A stretch of 64,000 nucleotides of DNA, taken from NCBI RefSeq assembly GCF_001661265.1, contig NW_017566996.1, positions 62,001-126,000 of the forward strand, written 5' to 3'. The position numbers and the translations under genes were made by a program. This document shows positions 52,807 through 62,167 of this stretch, in pieces. The notes below the pieces were generated by a model. That model worked only from the letters and a program-made list of their open reading frames with translations, did no database searches and was not told the DNA's origin. How positions within the stretch are numbered: the stretch's first letter is position 1; the number at the start of each line of letters is the position of its first letter. The DNA is from Saitoella complicata NRRL Y-17804. Taxonomy: Eukaryota; Ascomycota; Saitoellomycetes; Saitoellales; Saitoellaceae.

Positions 52807-53782
52807 ATGTACGGTCTTCGCTCGACTCTGACCTCCTGGCGCGAGTATCTCGCACCGGTTGCGACGACCTCATCGTTCAAATCGACCGGAACGCTCACAC
52901 CGGAGGAGTTTGTTGCTGCGGGCGATTATTTGGTGTACAAGTTTCCGACTTGGTCTTGGAGTGGCGCGAGTGAGGGTGGGAAGAAGGACTACCTCCCGGA
53001 GGGCAAGCAGTTTCTTGTAACGAAGCATGGTAAGTTCAGAAGTGTGAATGATGTTGGGTCTGGGTGAGTGTATGCTAACACATATCATAGTACCGTGTAT
53101 GAAACGACCGAGTGCGCTTGAGGCTGCTACGGCGGATGAATTTGAGATTGCCGCTGAAGAGGGAGAGGGAGAGGAAGGATGGCTTGCTCCCGTTTCCCAG
53201 GCGCAGAACATCACCTCAGCAGCAGAGGAGATCCCAGACATGGACGATGAGTCCGCACCAGTAACGACCATCGAACCCATCGCAGCTGCGAAGAGTGGAC
53301 CACTCGCCGACGATGATCTGCCGGATCTCGATGAACTTGCCCTTCCGGACGAAGACGACGACGATGCTGTTGCGACGAATACGTTGAGTCACCGTACCTA
53401 CGACCTCTACATTACCTATGATAAGTACTACCGTACACCTCGACTTTGGCTCTCGGGTTACTCCGAGTCTGGCGCTCCGCTTCCTCCCTCGTCCGTCTTG
53501 GACGACGTCATGGGTGATTATGCGCGAAAGACGGTCACAGTGGAGAAAGCTACGTTCTTGGGTGAGGGAGTTGGTATGCCGACGGTACACCCTTGTAGGC
53601 ATGCGGAGGTCATGAAGAGGGTCATTGAGAGGGCAGATGTGCGTGTCAAGGAGAAGGCTGCGAAGAAGGAGGCCGATGGTAACGAGGAAGGTTTGAGGGT
53701 CGATCAGTATTTGGTTGTATTTTTGAAGTTTATGGCGAGTGTTATTCCGACGATTGAACACGACCAGACGATGGGATTCTGA
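52807..53782 (+). CDS. ATG3: Autophagy E2-like enzyme Atg3
   Basis: Atg3 transfers Atg8 to phosphatidylethanolamine during autophagosome formation. Exons 52807-53029 and 53091-53782 give 304 aa, matching the family (~310). The amphipathic N-terminal helix is [20 protein letters not shown], followed by [20 protein letters not shown]. The flexible acidic region holds [19 protein letters not shown]. The E2 core resumes at [20 protein letters not shown], and the catalytic Cys lies in [17 protein letters not shown]. The C-terminus [20 protein letters not shown] is the conserved end. The intron is 61 nt with a GCTAAC branch site. Assignment is secure. Confidence 0.96.
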
Positions 53783-54217
53783 TTGATGATTTGGAGATGA
53801 TTGAATTCGGATGTCTCGGCAGCACACGGAACGAGGCTCGAACCTGGGGAACGGCCTGCAGCGAACTGAGCAGTGGTAACAGGGTAGAGGTACACGGGCT
53901 TTTCTAGGGAGTTGGCGTCTTTATGATCGAATATATTTTCCTTATTCAACATGCGTATCGAAAGCTTAGCAACTCAGCACTTTTGTCCATACGTTGGCAT
54001 TGGCGCCACCCGAAGAAGCTCCGCAGGCTGTGCGCATTAACGAGCTCTAGGCCCCCGGTCCAAACGTCATTCGAGTCCCTGCCCAATTTGTGGATTCCCG
54101 AAGTACCGATCTCGGGACTTTATTTTGGATTTATCCTTTATACCCGTTTCACCGTTCGGTTTCAGCTGTGTTCTTTTGCCCAGCTGCTTGGAACTTCGTT
54201 GGACGTAGGTGTTGCTC
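53783..54217. other. Intergenic between ATG3 and histidine kinase
   Basis: No gene. A degenerate tRNA-like stretch near 53820-53890 is discussed under rejected items. Confidence 0.4.
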
Positions 54218-57049
54218 ATGAGCGCTGACGGTGCTCTCATTGCCGGCGGCGGCTTCGAGTATGCTCCCATTCCGCTCGTTGTTGTCGATAACGAGCATGT
54301 CGTCCGTGCCGTCAACATTGCGGCCAGGAATATTCTTCAGATCCGGGAAGTGAAGGATAGGTATGGGTTATTGGAGGATATCGGCGTTGAGGTTTGGCCG
54401 GGCTCACAGGGACCGCCGGTACCGACACATCATAACCCATCACACCGATTATTCAAATCACTTGAGATCCAGTTCGTCAGTACTGATAGCGATTTACATT
54501 TACAGCCTGCTCCGACACCCGTACGCCTTGGATATCCCGGAAATGAACAACCTGGCTCAGCAAGATATTTTAGCGGAGTCATACAGCCATGGGCGAGGGG
54601 ACGACAGACATGGTATACGATTACTATATTCCCGACTGGACCGGATTCACGATCAGTTGATGGTTGGTCGTCGCCGTCATCGTCTATGTCGGGCATGAGT
54701 AGGCCGCGATATTCGTTACCGCCGAGAGATCAGCCATTACAGCAGACGAATGGATACAATAACAACAAGACGACGGTTGTACGATTAGAGGATGTGGATG
54801 AGGAGATGAGTCTGGATACTGTTGAGGAGATTGGGATTGGTGCGGAGACGCCGGGTAATGAAGCTGAAGACCAGATTACCACGAGAAGTGGGATGCCGAG
54901 TCGGTCGTCGCATTATCCATTCTTGAAGAGGGTACGGAGGGCGTTGTTGAATGCGATTGATTTGCCATTGGCTGCGATTACTTCTGATTCGTCGATGTTG
55001 GTCTTAAATGACGCGGCATGTATGGTCCTCGGAAATCCTCGGGGTTCGACGATCACTAGGGAAGACTTTGATGAAGGCTTCGAGTGGCTTCAACAATGGA
55101 GATTATGGACGGAAGATTGGAGGCAACTACTACCAGCACCTCAGTATCCAGTCGTCCGCGCACAACGTGGTGAGAGCTTCGATGATGTGCTGCACGGATA
55201 CGAACACATTCAAACCGGCGAACGACTCTTCTTACTCTTCAGCGGACGACCCATGTACGACGGCGACAAACCTCTCGGCGGATTTGTCTGGTTCAACGAC
55301 GTCACGGCACGCATGGAAGCAGAGAAAAGTACGAACGACATTGCGGCAATCAAAGGTGGTGAAGAAAAGTTCAGAGAGATTCTCGACTTGCTGCCATGGG
55401 TTATCTGGACCGCAGACGCGAACGGACGCGTGGATCATTTCAATATGAGGTGGTATCATACGACTGGGCATTCAGCCGATAAGCTGGATGCGTGGTCGGA
55501 TTATGTGCATGAAGATGATCGAGAGGCGCTCATTGAGACGTGGAAGCATGCTGTGGCTACCGGGACGCAGTATTTGTTTGAAGGACGGTTACATCAGAAT
55601 GGATCTGAGGCACGGTATCATATGATGCAGGCTCAGCCATTGCGGAATATCGAGGGCGAGGTCGTGCGGTGGTTTGGTTCGTGTACGGATATTCATGATC
55701 GTTATACCGCTGTCAAGAATGCCGAAGCGGCACAGGCTGCAGCGATTGCCGCGAAAGAAGCGAGTAGATTGAAGAGTGAGTTCTTGGCTGTTATGAGTCA
55801 CGAGATCAGAACTCCCATTGCGGGAGTTATCGGTATGAGTGATTTGTTGCTCGATACTGAGTTGGATGAGGAACAGAAGGATTACGGATTGAATATTCGG
55901 AGGAGTGCGGATGCGTTGTTGACTGTCATCAACGATATTCTGGACTTCAGCAAGATCGAGGTCAACCGTCTCGAGATGGATAACGCACCGTTCGATATGT
56001 GCGTCTGTCTTACCGATGTTGTTCGTATGCTCAATTTCTCTCTGGAAGTCAAGAACTTACGGTTTGTCTGTAAATCAGAAATTGAAGGGCGAGATTTGGT
56101 CGTTATGGGTGATTCGGGACGTGTACGACAGGTTGTCACGAATCTGATGAGTAATGCGGTCAAATTCACGCCGGCTGGTGGTACGATCACATTGGGCGTT
56201 GAGATTGTGAAGGAGGAGGAGAAGAACATCAGGTTGCGGATTGCGGTACAGGATACTGGTATTGGAATTTCAGAGGCGACACAGAAGATGCTCTTTATGC
56301 CCTTTACGCAGGCTGATAGCTCGACTGCGAGGAATTACGGCGGTACTGGATTGGGGTTGAGTATTTGCCGGAGTCTGGTGGAGTTGATGGGTGGGTTTAT
56401 CACCTTGTCATCTAAGCTTGGTGAAGGCTCGGAAATCTGGTTCGAGGTCCCGTTCACGAAGGCGACGAAGGAGGATTTGGCAAAGGCAAGCCCAGACTTG
56501 GGCAGCCGGAGTCGATTCCCGAACAGCAACTTTACCCCAGCCACGCCATCGACTGGCAAGAGACAGCGGTCGGGTGACAAGACGCCTGAGGAGCTCCACT
56601 CTGAGGCTGAGGCACGAGCGCAGGTGACGATCCTTGTCGCGGAGGATAACGCGCTCAACCTTCAAATCGCCATGAAAACCCTTCGAAAAATGGGCTTCGA
56701 CGCCGAAAGTGTCAACAATGGACTCGAAGCCGTCGAAGCGGTTAAAAGGCGTGCAGAATCCGGGAAACCTGGATATGGCTGCGTTCTCATGGATTGTCAG
56801 ATGCCGACGATGGACGGTTATGAAGCCACTGCAATCATCCGCAGAAACACGAATCCGGAGGTTAGAGACGTTCCGGTAATTGCGATGACGGCCTCAGCCA
56901 TAAGAGGTGAGAGGGAGAAGTGCCTTGAAGCTGGGATGGACGATTATTTGTCGAAGCCGGTTCGGCTGAAGAGTTTGGAAACGACGTTGTTGAAGTGGAT
57001 GCATAAGGATCAGAAAGGAAACGAGAACGCGATGGATATATCGCGATAA
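54218..57049 (+). CDS. Hybrid sensor histidine kinase with PAS domains
   Basis: This is a cytosolic two-component sensor that autophosphorylates on His and passes the phosphate to its own receiver Asp, then to a Ypd1-type carrier. It is single-exon, 943 aa, from MSADGALIAGGGFEYAPIPL (the codon at 54209 is GTG). Three PAS-like regions lie at about 12-130, 240-370 and 380-495; the last contains VIWTADANGRVDHFN and ends in a PAC motif (RWFGSCTDIHDRYTA). The phospho-acceptor His528 is in MSHEIRTPIAGVIGMS. The ATPase boxes are N646 (LMSNAVKF), DTGIGIS and GGTGLGLSI. The receiver holds the acidic pair in LVAEDNALN and the phospho-acceptor Asp859 in LMDCQMPTMDGYEA. No membrane helix or HAMP repeats, so it is not the osmosensor class III. 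Confidence 0.93.
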   Translation: MSADGALIAGGGFEYAPIPLVVVDNEHVVRAVNIAARNILQIREVKDRYGLLEDIGVEVWPGSQGPPVPTHHNPSHRLFKSLEIQFVSTDSDLHLQPAPTPVRLGYPGNEQPGSARYFSGVIQPWARGRQTWYTITIFPTGPDSRSVDGWSSPSSSMSGMSRPRYSLPPRDQPLQQTNGYNNNKTTVVRLEDVDEEMSLDTVEEIGIGAETPGNEAEDQITTRSGMPSRSSHYPFLKRVRRALLNAIDLPLAAITSDSSMLVLNDAACMVLGNPRGSTITREDFDEGFEWLQQWRLWTEDWRQLLPAPQYPVVRAQRGESFDDVLHGYEHIQTGERLFLLFSGRPMYDGDKPLGGFVWFNDVTARMEAEKSTNDIAAIKGGEEKFREILDLLPWVIWTADANGRVDHFNMRWYHTTGHSADKLDAWSDYVHEDDREALIETWKHAVATGTQYLFEGRLHQNGSEARYHMMQAQPLRNIEGEVVRWFGSCTDIHDRYTAVKNAEAAQAAAIAAKEASRLKSEFLAVMSHEIRTPIAGVIGMSDLLLDTELDEEQKDYGLNIRRSADALLTVINDILDFSKIEVNRLEMDNAPFDMCVCLTDVVRMLNFSLEVKNLRFVCKSEIEGRDLVVMGDSGRVRQVVTNLMSNAVKFTPAGGTITLGVEIVKEEEKNIRLRIAVQDTGIGISEATQKMLFMPFTQADSSTARNYGGTGLGLSICRSLVELMGGFITLSSKLGEGSEIWFEVPFTKATKEDLAKASPDLGSRSRFPNSNFTPATPSTGKRQRSGDKTPEELHSEAEARAQVTILVAEDNALNLQIAMKTLRKMGFDAESVNNGLEAVEAVKRRAESGKPGYGCVLMDCQMPTMDGYEATAIIRRNTNPEVRDVPVIAMTASAIRGEREKCLEAGMDDYLSKPVRLKSLETTLLKWMHKDQKGNENAMDISR

Positions 57050-57453
57050 ACTCAATGGAAATGTGCAATATCAGTGGAAGAGAGGAGTTTCTGGCAGCAT
57101 ATGTGTGGTTATGGGCAAACAAAACACGGGATAACACGGCTATACATATACCAGCAACGGTGATGGGTTTTTGGACTTTTATGAGTTACGTGGACTTGCA
57201 TATGGAGTAAGACGGGTGGTTTCTTTGCATAACAATGAGATGATATTGGATCCATCCAAAAAGTTGCAAGCGAGATTGCTTCACCGCCCGTAATTGAAGA
57301 TAACGTAGGTAATTATAACATAAACTCCGAAAATACCGCCACCCTCAGACAGACATTATCAAATAAGATACCAGTCATTTCACACAGTCACCTCGTCCAA
57401 AAGAGAAAAAAACCCTCAAACTCGTTCACGCCCAACTCCGCGCTGCACCTCCC
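57050..57453. other. Convergent 3' region
   Basis: This is the space between the stops of the histidine kinase and the small orphan gene. Nothing is recognised beyond AT-rich 3' flanks. Confidence 0.4.
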
Positions 57454-58150
57454 TCACTTGCTTCCAGAACCACGCCTAAAGAACCCACCCAAGATACCGC
57501 CGCCCTTCCCACTATCACTCGTCTCACTTCCCGCAACGCTAGCCCTCCTGTCCGGCATCGCCTTAGTGATGTTCTTCACGTAGCCATTCTTATCGACAGT
57601 GACCAGTACCCTGTTCACCTATAATCAGCACATTTTCACGGACGATGGTTATCTTCCAGAAGCAGAAGCGTGGGAATGGAAGGGCACATACGAGACAGGA
57701 GGCTCAGGCGGGTTGTTGATAGCCTTCTGAGCATCGATTGCAGACTTTGGGTTTTCGTGTTTAGCAGCTTGGTTGTCTTTAAAGGAGCCGAATGCCATTG
57801 ACATTGGGAATGAGATTTTTGGTTCTTCGACGCGGTGCTTTGGGAGCTTGTTCTTCACTTCCTTTCACCACCCTCTATCAGCCTCTGACACACCTGGTTT
57901 TTTAGTTCTCAAAGTTTAGACATACCGTATAGGCTTTGTCGACATACATTTCCTTGAGACGCGAGACTTCCTGCTCAGAAACACCGCCGGAGATGGTTTG
58001 CTGCAATGGAGCGAACTGATCGTGGGATTCGTCTTCGTCGGCGGTAGCTCGGGTGGGGGAGGAGGGTCCCTCGGACTTGGAGGAGCCCCCGGGCTTGAGG
58101 GAGAAACGGCGGCGGGCTGGCGATTTTTGCTCAGCTGGAGGGGAAGACAT
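57454..58150 (-). CDS. Small uncharacterised basic protein
   Basis: I do not recognise this. Exons 58150-57926, 57861-57692 and 57610-57454 give 183 aa. The start MSSPPAEQKSPARRRFSLKP is basic and possibly phosphorylated. A more ordered part reads VSRLKEMYVDKAYTEVKNKL and KHRVEEPKISFPMSMAFGSF, with a helix SAIDAQKAINNPPEPPVS. The third exon encodes VLVTVDKNGYVKNITKAMPD and a Gly-rich end (GGGILGGFFRRGSGSK). For the last intron the nearest AG would give a stop, so I use the CAG at 57611, which restores the frame. TTATAA lies about 90 bp upstream of the ATG. No signal peptide or membrane segment. Length and two clean introns favour a real gene. Confidence 0.65.
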
Positions 58151-58799
58151 CGTTACTATTACAATTGAAACCACTTGCAATTGATTTGATGCGAGCGTGG
58201 TAGGGAGAAGCACTGGACAAGGAGGGGGAACGAGGTCTTTATAAGGTAGCGGGCCGGTGAGTTACGAATCAGCTGCCTCACTCGTCATCGACCGGCCGGC
58301 CTCAAAAGCGGACAACATGCTATGAACGCCCGCTGATCCCCTCATGCACGCAGTTGGGTGCTGTGACTGTATAGGCCACATGATAAGGGGAGACTCGCTT
58401 GACGAATTCAAAACTTGATTGGAGCCCGCATAATGAGACAGGCAGCAGCAGCAGGCAATACTTGGACAGTTTCCGAGTCACAGGTACGTTTCCGAGATTG
58501 TGTTTGGTTGCAATTGTGCAGCGGAGGATCGGACCGCGCGCCGTAGCAAAACTCTAAAATGCCCGTCGAGAGCGAAGTTTCAGGATGAGAATGTCCATGC
58601 GAAGGGATGAATCAATGAGATCAAATAGTATTTCTGACGAAAAAGTGAAGCAAAATCAAGGGTATCTGACCGCTAGCTACAAACCGTAGCACCAAAAAAC
58701 TCGCTCGCTCCGCTAATAACCCAAAGCCTGAATAAACCAACCCACACGACGTTGTCCTCTAACAAGCGTTCGTAAACACTCACAAATACATCCTCACAC
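58151..58799. other. Intergenic between two minus-strand genes
   Basis: No gene. It contains the TATA box at 58238-58243 for the small orphan gene and the 3' flank of the KLxxxFG-repeat gene. Confidence 0.4.
58238..58243 (-). promoter_or_regulatory. TATA box of the small orphan gene
   Basis: CTTATAAAG on the minus strand lies 88 bases before the ATG at 58150. Confidence 0.4.
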
Positions 58800-60797
58800 T
58801 CATACATTCGTCGGTATCACCAATCCCAAACCCCTGATCCCGGTACTCCGCTTCTGAACACCCTCCTCGTGCTCCTCCTCCTCCTCCTCCTCAATACTCT
58901 CATGCACACTATTCCTCGTACTCCCACTCTCCCCCTCAACCTCCAACCCCAAACTATCCCTCGCTCTAACAACCCTCGGCGGTGTCCCGCTACTCCCACT
59001 CGCCCCATACGGCGCCTTCCCAAATATCCTCTCCAGTTTCTTCGCCCTTCGCTCTTCATCTCCCATACTCGGTCCATCACGGGATGAATCAAGGAGACGG
59101 CCGGCGTCGGTGAAGTTCATCCCGGACAGGCGGGGGGCTTCGTTAGCGGAGGAATTGGAGTTGTTGATAGAGGAGTCTTGGGTTGAGGTTGAGGAGCGGG
59201 GGATGAGGGCTTCGCGGGATTCAGCTTTATAGTGCACGCCGATCAACCTTACACTTCCTGCTCCTCGGGCAACGTGTCGTCCTCCACTGACACCGGGGTG
59301 CGGTGATAGAGTCACACGCCCAGGATACCCCATCACGGGCGGCATACTCGAACTACGAACCCGTACCCCCGCACCCCCATCACCCACCCCAAAGAAATCA
59401 TTCATCTTCTTCGCCCTCCTCATCCTCCCCAATCGCTCCGCCCTCTCCTCCGCCAACTCATCCTCATCCGCCTCATCATCGGTGATTCCCTCTTCACTGT
59501 CTTCAGAGTGTGAGTCGAGAGGCACACGGTATGAAGGCGATCCACTCCGTCCACGGGACCGCATAGCGGGTTCGACGAGTGCGCGGTGGATGAGGTCCTC
59601 ACTGAGTGTCTCCCCGAATACCGCGCGGAGTTTCGATTGTGAGCGACGGAGACGGGAGCGTTCGCGTGACGAGAGGCGTTTTCCCATGGGGTTGCTCTCC
59701 GCCAGAGTTTCACCGAGCAGTGCTTGCAGTTTGGGGAGTTGACGACGGGGGAGGTAGATCTTCGTCGCACGACGCTGATGGTGTCCATGTGTAACACCAG
59801 GTCTATCAACCTCCTCAGCCGAGCTCCGCGTAGACTCCGACTCACTACTCGCGATCTCAACTGCAATCCTAATATCCTGCATCCGCTCCTCATACTCCAA
59901 CAACGAATCCGCCTCCTCTTTATCCAACGGTAACCCAAGCACCGACAACAACCTCACCCTCGTCTCCCTCTCCGTCCCCGTTCGTGTCCGTCCCCGTGCG
60001 TAGAGCTCGATGAGTTCTTCGGCGAGGGAGGAGTCATAGTAGGTGTGGAGTTTTGTGCGGATGATTGCGGTGCGGATGGTGGCGTCAAGGTAGTCTTCGC
60101 GGCTCAGAATGTCGCCCACGAGGACAGGTTCTGAGGACGAAGGGGTGATGGAGGAGGTGGTGGTGGATTCGAGTTCGGAGGGGGAGAGTTGGAAGATTGC
60201 CCAGACGACGGGGCCTTCGCGTATTGAGTGCACGAAGGAGTTGATATCGGTTGAAGATGAGAATGAGCCGAGGTCCGTTCGGGATCTTCGGATGTTGACT
60301 TTGACAGGTGCGTATTCATCGAAGTAGACCTTTTCCAGCTCGTCTGCGGGTACGTTTTGTGCGTGTTCGAGCAGTAACAGCAATTCGGGGAGTAGGTGAT
60401 TTCGCGCGAGGTGTTTCGCGATTGTCGGTGATAAAAGCGACACCTTCTCCGTTTCTTCTTTCGCAATATAGATCCCAATCTTATCCCCATCCGACAAACA
60501 CGCTCCCAACGCCTCATTCCACCTTAGCCGTACCCTCTCATCCCTATCATGCCCAAACAAAGCACCCAATCTTGGGATATCCTTCACATCCTGCGATAAC
60601 GAGGGGGAGCTGTTTGGGCGGGAGTTGGTGGGTGTGACGAAGGGTGATTCATTCGTGACGGGGATCAGGGATTTTTCGATGAGGGATGCGAGATCGGAGA
60701 CGGTGGTTGTGGTGGAGAGGTCGATGGTGACTTCCAAAGGGAGGACGTTACCGGGCGCTGGAGAGGATGAGGGAAGGAGGTATGGATGGAGTCGCAT
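58800..60797 (-). CDS. Uncharacterised protein with four KLxxxFG repeats
   Basis: No named family. It is single-exon, 665 aa. The N-terminal ~290 residues look folded: LPLEVTIDLSTTTTVSDLAS, VRLRWNEALGACLSDGDKIG, HLARNHLLPELLLLLEHAQN and TIRTAIIRTKLHTYYDSSLA. The second half carries a short motif four times: LPKLQALLGETLAES, QSKLRAVFGETLSED, RAKKMNDFFGVGDG and RAKKLERIFGKAPYG, each preceded by basic residues. Ser/acidic disordered stretches separate them, and an acidic run (EEEEEEEHEEG) precedes the end. Short repeats of this kind suggest docking sites for one partner (inference). TATATATA lies about 190 bp upstream of the ATG (60990-60997). Third-position GC is high. Confidence 0.7.
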   Translation of the reverse strand: MRLHPYLLPSSSPAPGNVLPLEVTIDLSTTTTVSDLASLIEKSLIPVTNESPFVTPTNSRPNSSPSLSQDVKDIPRLGALFGHDRDERVRLRWNEALGACLSDGDKIGIYIAKEETEKVSLLSPTIAKHLARNHLLPELLLLLEHAQNVPADELEKVYFDEYAPVKVNIRRSRTDLGSFSSSTDINSFVHSIREGPVVWAIFQLSPSELESTTTSSITPSSSEPVLVGDILSREDYLDATIRTAIIRTKLHTYYDSSLAEELIELYARGRTRTGTERETRVRLLSVLGLPLDKEEADSLLEYEERMQDIRIAVEIASSESESTRSSAEEVDRPGVTHGHHQRRATKIYLPRRQLPKLQALLGETLAESNPMGKRLSSRERSRLRRSQSKLRAVFGETLSEDLIHRALVEPAMRSRGRSGSPSYRVPLDSHSEDSEEGITDDEADEDELAEERAERLGRMRRAKKMNDFFGVGDGGAGVRVRSSSMPPVMGYPGRVTLSPHPGVSGGRHVARGAGSVRLIGVHYKAESREALIPRSSTSTQDSSINNSNSSANEAPRLSGMNFTDAGRLLDSSRDGPSMGDEERRAKKLERIFGKAPYGASGSSGTPPRVVRARDSLGLEVEGESGSTRNSVHESIEEEEEEEHEEGVQKRSTGIRGLGLVIPTNV

Positions 60798-61082
60798 CTT
60801 GAATCTTGAGGTTGAGCAAAAGGTAATTGCAATTGATCGTGACAGCTGTCAAATCGAACCCCTTTTGTCGATCAATGGCGGGTTCGTCGCGGAGCCGATC
60901 GAGAGTGTTGATGTTGGTGCAGCTGAAACGAAGAAAGCAAGCAGGCAGCCGCGAGAGTCGGAGAAAGGAACGAAGGTGGTACGAGCTGGTATATATACGT
61001 CGACGTAGCAAATCGCAGATAGGATAGATCAGATGGTATCAGTTCAGAGTCCCCTCTCGGGTGGTGTCGTCGCTCTCGCTCC

Positions 61083-61112
61083 GAGTTTGGCTTTGGCTTT
61101 GGCTTTGGGCTT
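61083..61112 (+). repeat. Hexanucleotide microsatellite (TTTGGC)n
   Basis: About four tandem units of TTTGGC, the last imperfect (TTTGGG). It lies in the gene-free stretch between two divergent genes. Confidence 0.6.
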
Positions 61113-62022
61113 ACGGTGCAGCGCTCGCTGGCTGTAACGTTATGCGCCTAAGAGAAGGAAGCTCAAGTGCTGGTTTCACCGCGAAGCAGAAGATAGCTAA
61201 GCTGATCACCTGAGGAAAAAGAGGACTAGGACAAAGAAAGGAACTACCAACCACCAAATCCGCGCTGGGTGACGCACGGATCGCAGCTTTAGAGCGTGGA
61301 TCAGAGGTGGAGCGGGCGGCTAGGGAAGTTTGAGCAGCGTTGTTCGGGGTTTACGGACTACAGTCTCCCCGTTGGACAGCATCCCGGTTGAGACTACGCA
61401 GCTACACGTGCTGCCCCACGCCGTTCGGTGCATGTGTAGCGGTCCATGATACCAGCGTCACTTCAAGGGCTTGATAGGAGAATTATCCAACGTGGTGTCT
61501 TGTCAATTGGAGCCATGGGCATGGATTTTCTCCGTAGTTTACCCGTATGGACCCGTACAATTCTCCTAACCGCAGCTGCAGCGCATCCCCACTCTGATAT
61601 CCTCGAGCCTCGAGTCTCCTTCCCCTCGCCAATGGCAGCGTTCACGGACCCGAATTGAACGAGAGATCTCATGCGCATCATCCTCCGCAAACACATCTTT
61701 CATCTCCGAGCAGCGGCTGTCAAGACCAACCCTTCTGCGGCGTCGCGCCACAACGTCGAAAAACCGTACATGCGCCCCCCGTACATTCCATCTCGGGGTG
61801 AATCTCCTCCAAATCAGCTGTGTAAGATGAATCCTTCGAACAGCTGACGGACGGCCTCTGTAGAAAAGGCTTTTGGGCGTTTCCTGCGGACCAATGGAAT
61901 GGAAGGCTTTGCTTTGCATTACGAGTAAGTCGCGTAGAAGCCTGATCGCAGCTTCCCCGAGGTTTTGTGGCTGGCAGGCGTCCAGTGTGGGTGCTGTCAG
62001 AAAAGCTTGGTTCGTTGATCCC

Positions 62023-62061
62023 GGGGACGTCCAGGGAACTTCCAGGGAACTTCCGGGGACG
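62023..62061 (+). repeat. Nested direct repeats in the HSM3 promoter
   Basis: GGGGACGT occurs at both ends of the interval, and between them CCAGGGAACTT is followed by a second CAGGGAACTT copy. The block ends about 107 bp before the HSM3 ATG and could be a paired regulator site (inference). Confidence 0.45.
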
Positions 62062-62167
62062 TGCGATCTGTTGGCGCTCTGGTTGATTCCCACGGTGGAT
62101 GCGGGTCACGTGTACACCAGCCAGCCTAGCTGCACCTCCCACACCGTACACCTTCCTCCCAAGGACG

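Larger units (their letters stand above)
60798..62167. other. 1.37 kb divergent promoter region
   Basis: No gene; the minus-strand frames at 61566-62253 are not supported. It contains TATATATA at 60990-60997 (for the leftward gene), a TTTGGC hexamer repeated about four times near 61085-61112, and short direct repeats at 62023-62061 in front of HSM3. Confidence 0.45.

Noticed and set aside
53815-53895. tRNA-like stretch on the minus strand (ACTGCTCAGTTCGCTGCAGG ... CAGGTTCGAGCC)
   Set aside because: D-arm- and T-arm-like words are present, but only about ten bases separate them, the T stem does not pair and there is no anticodon stem. At best a decayed fragment.
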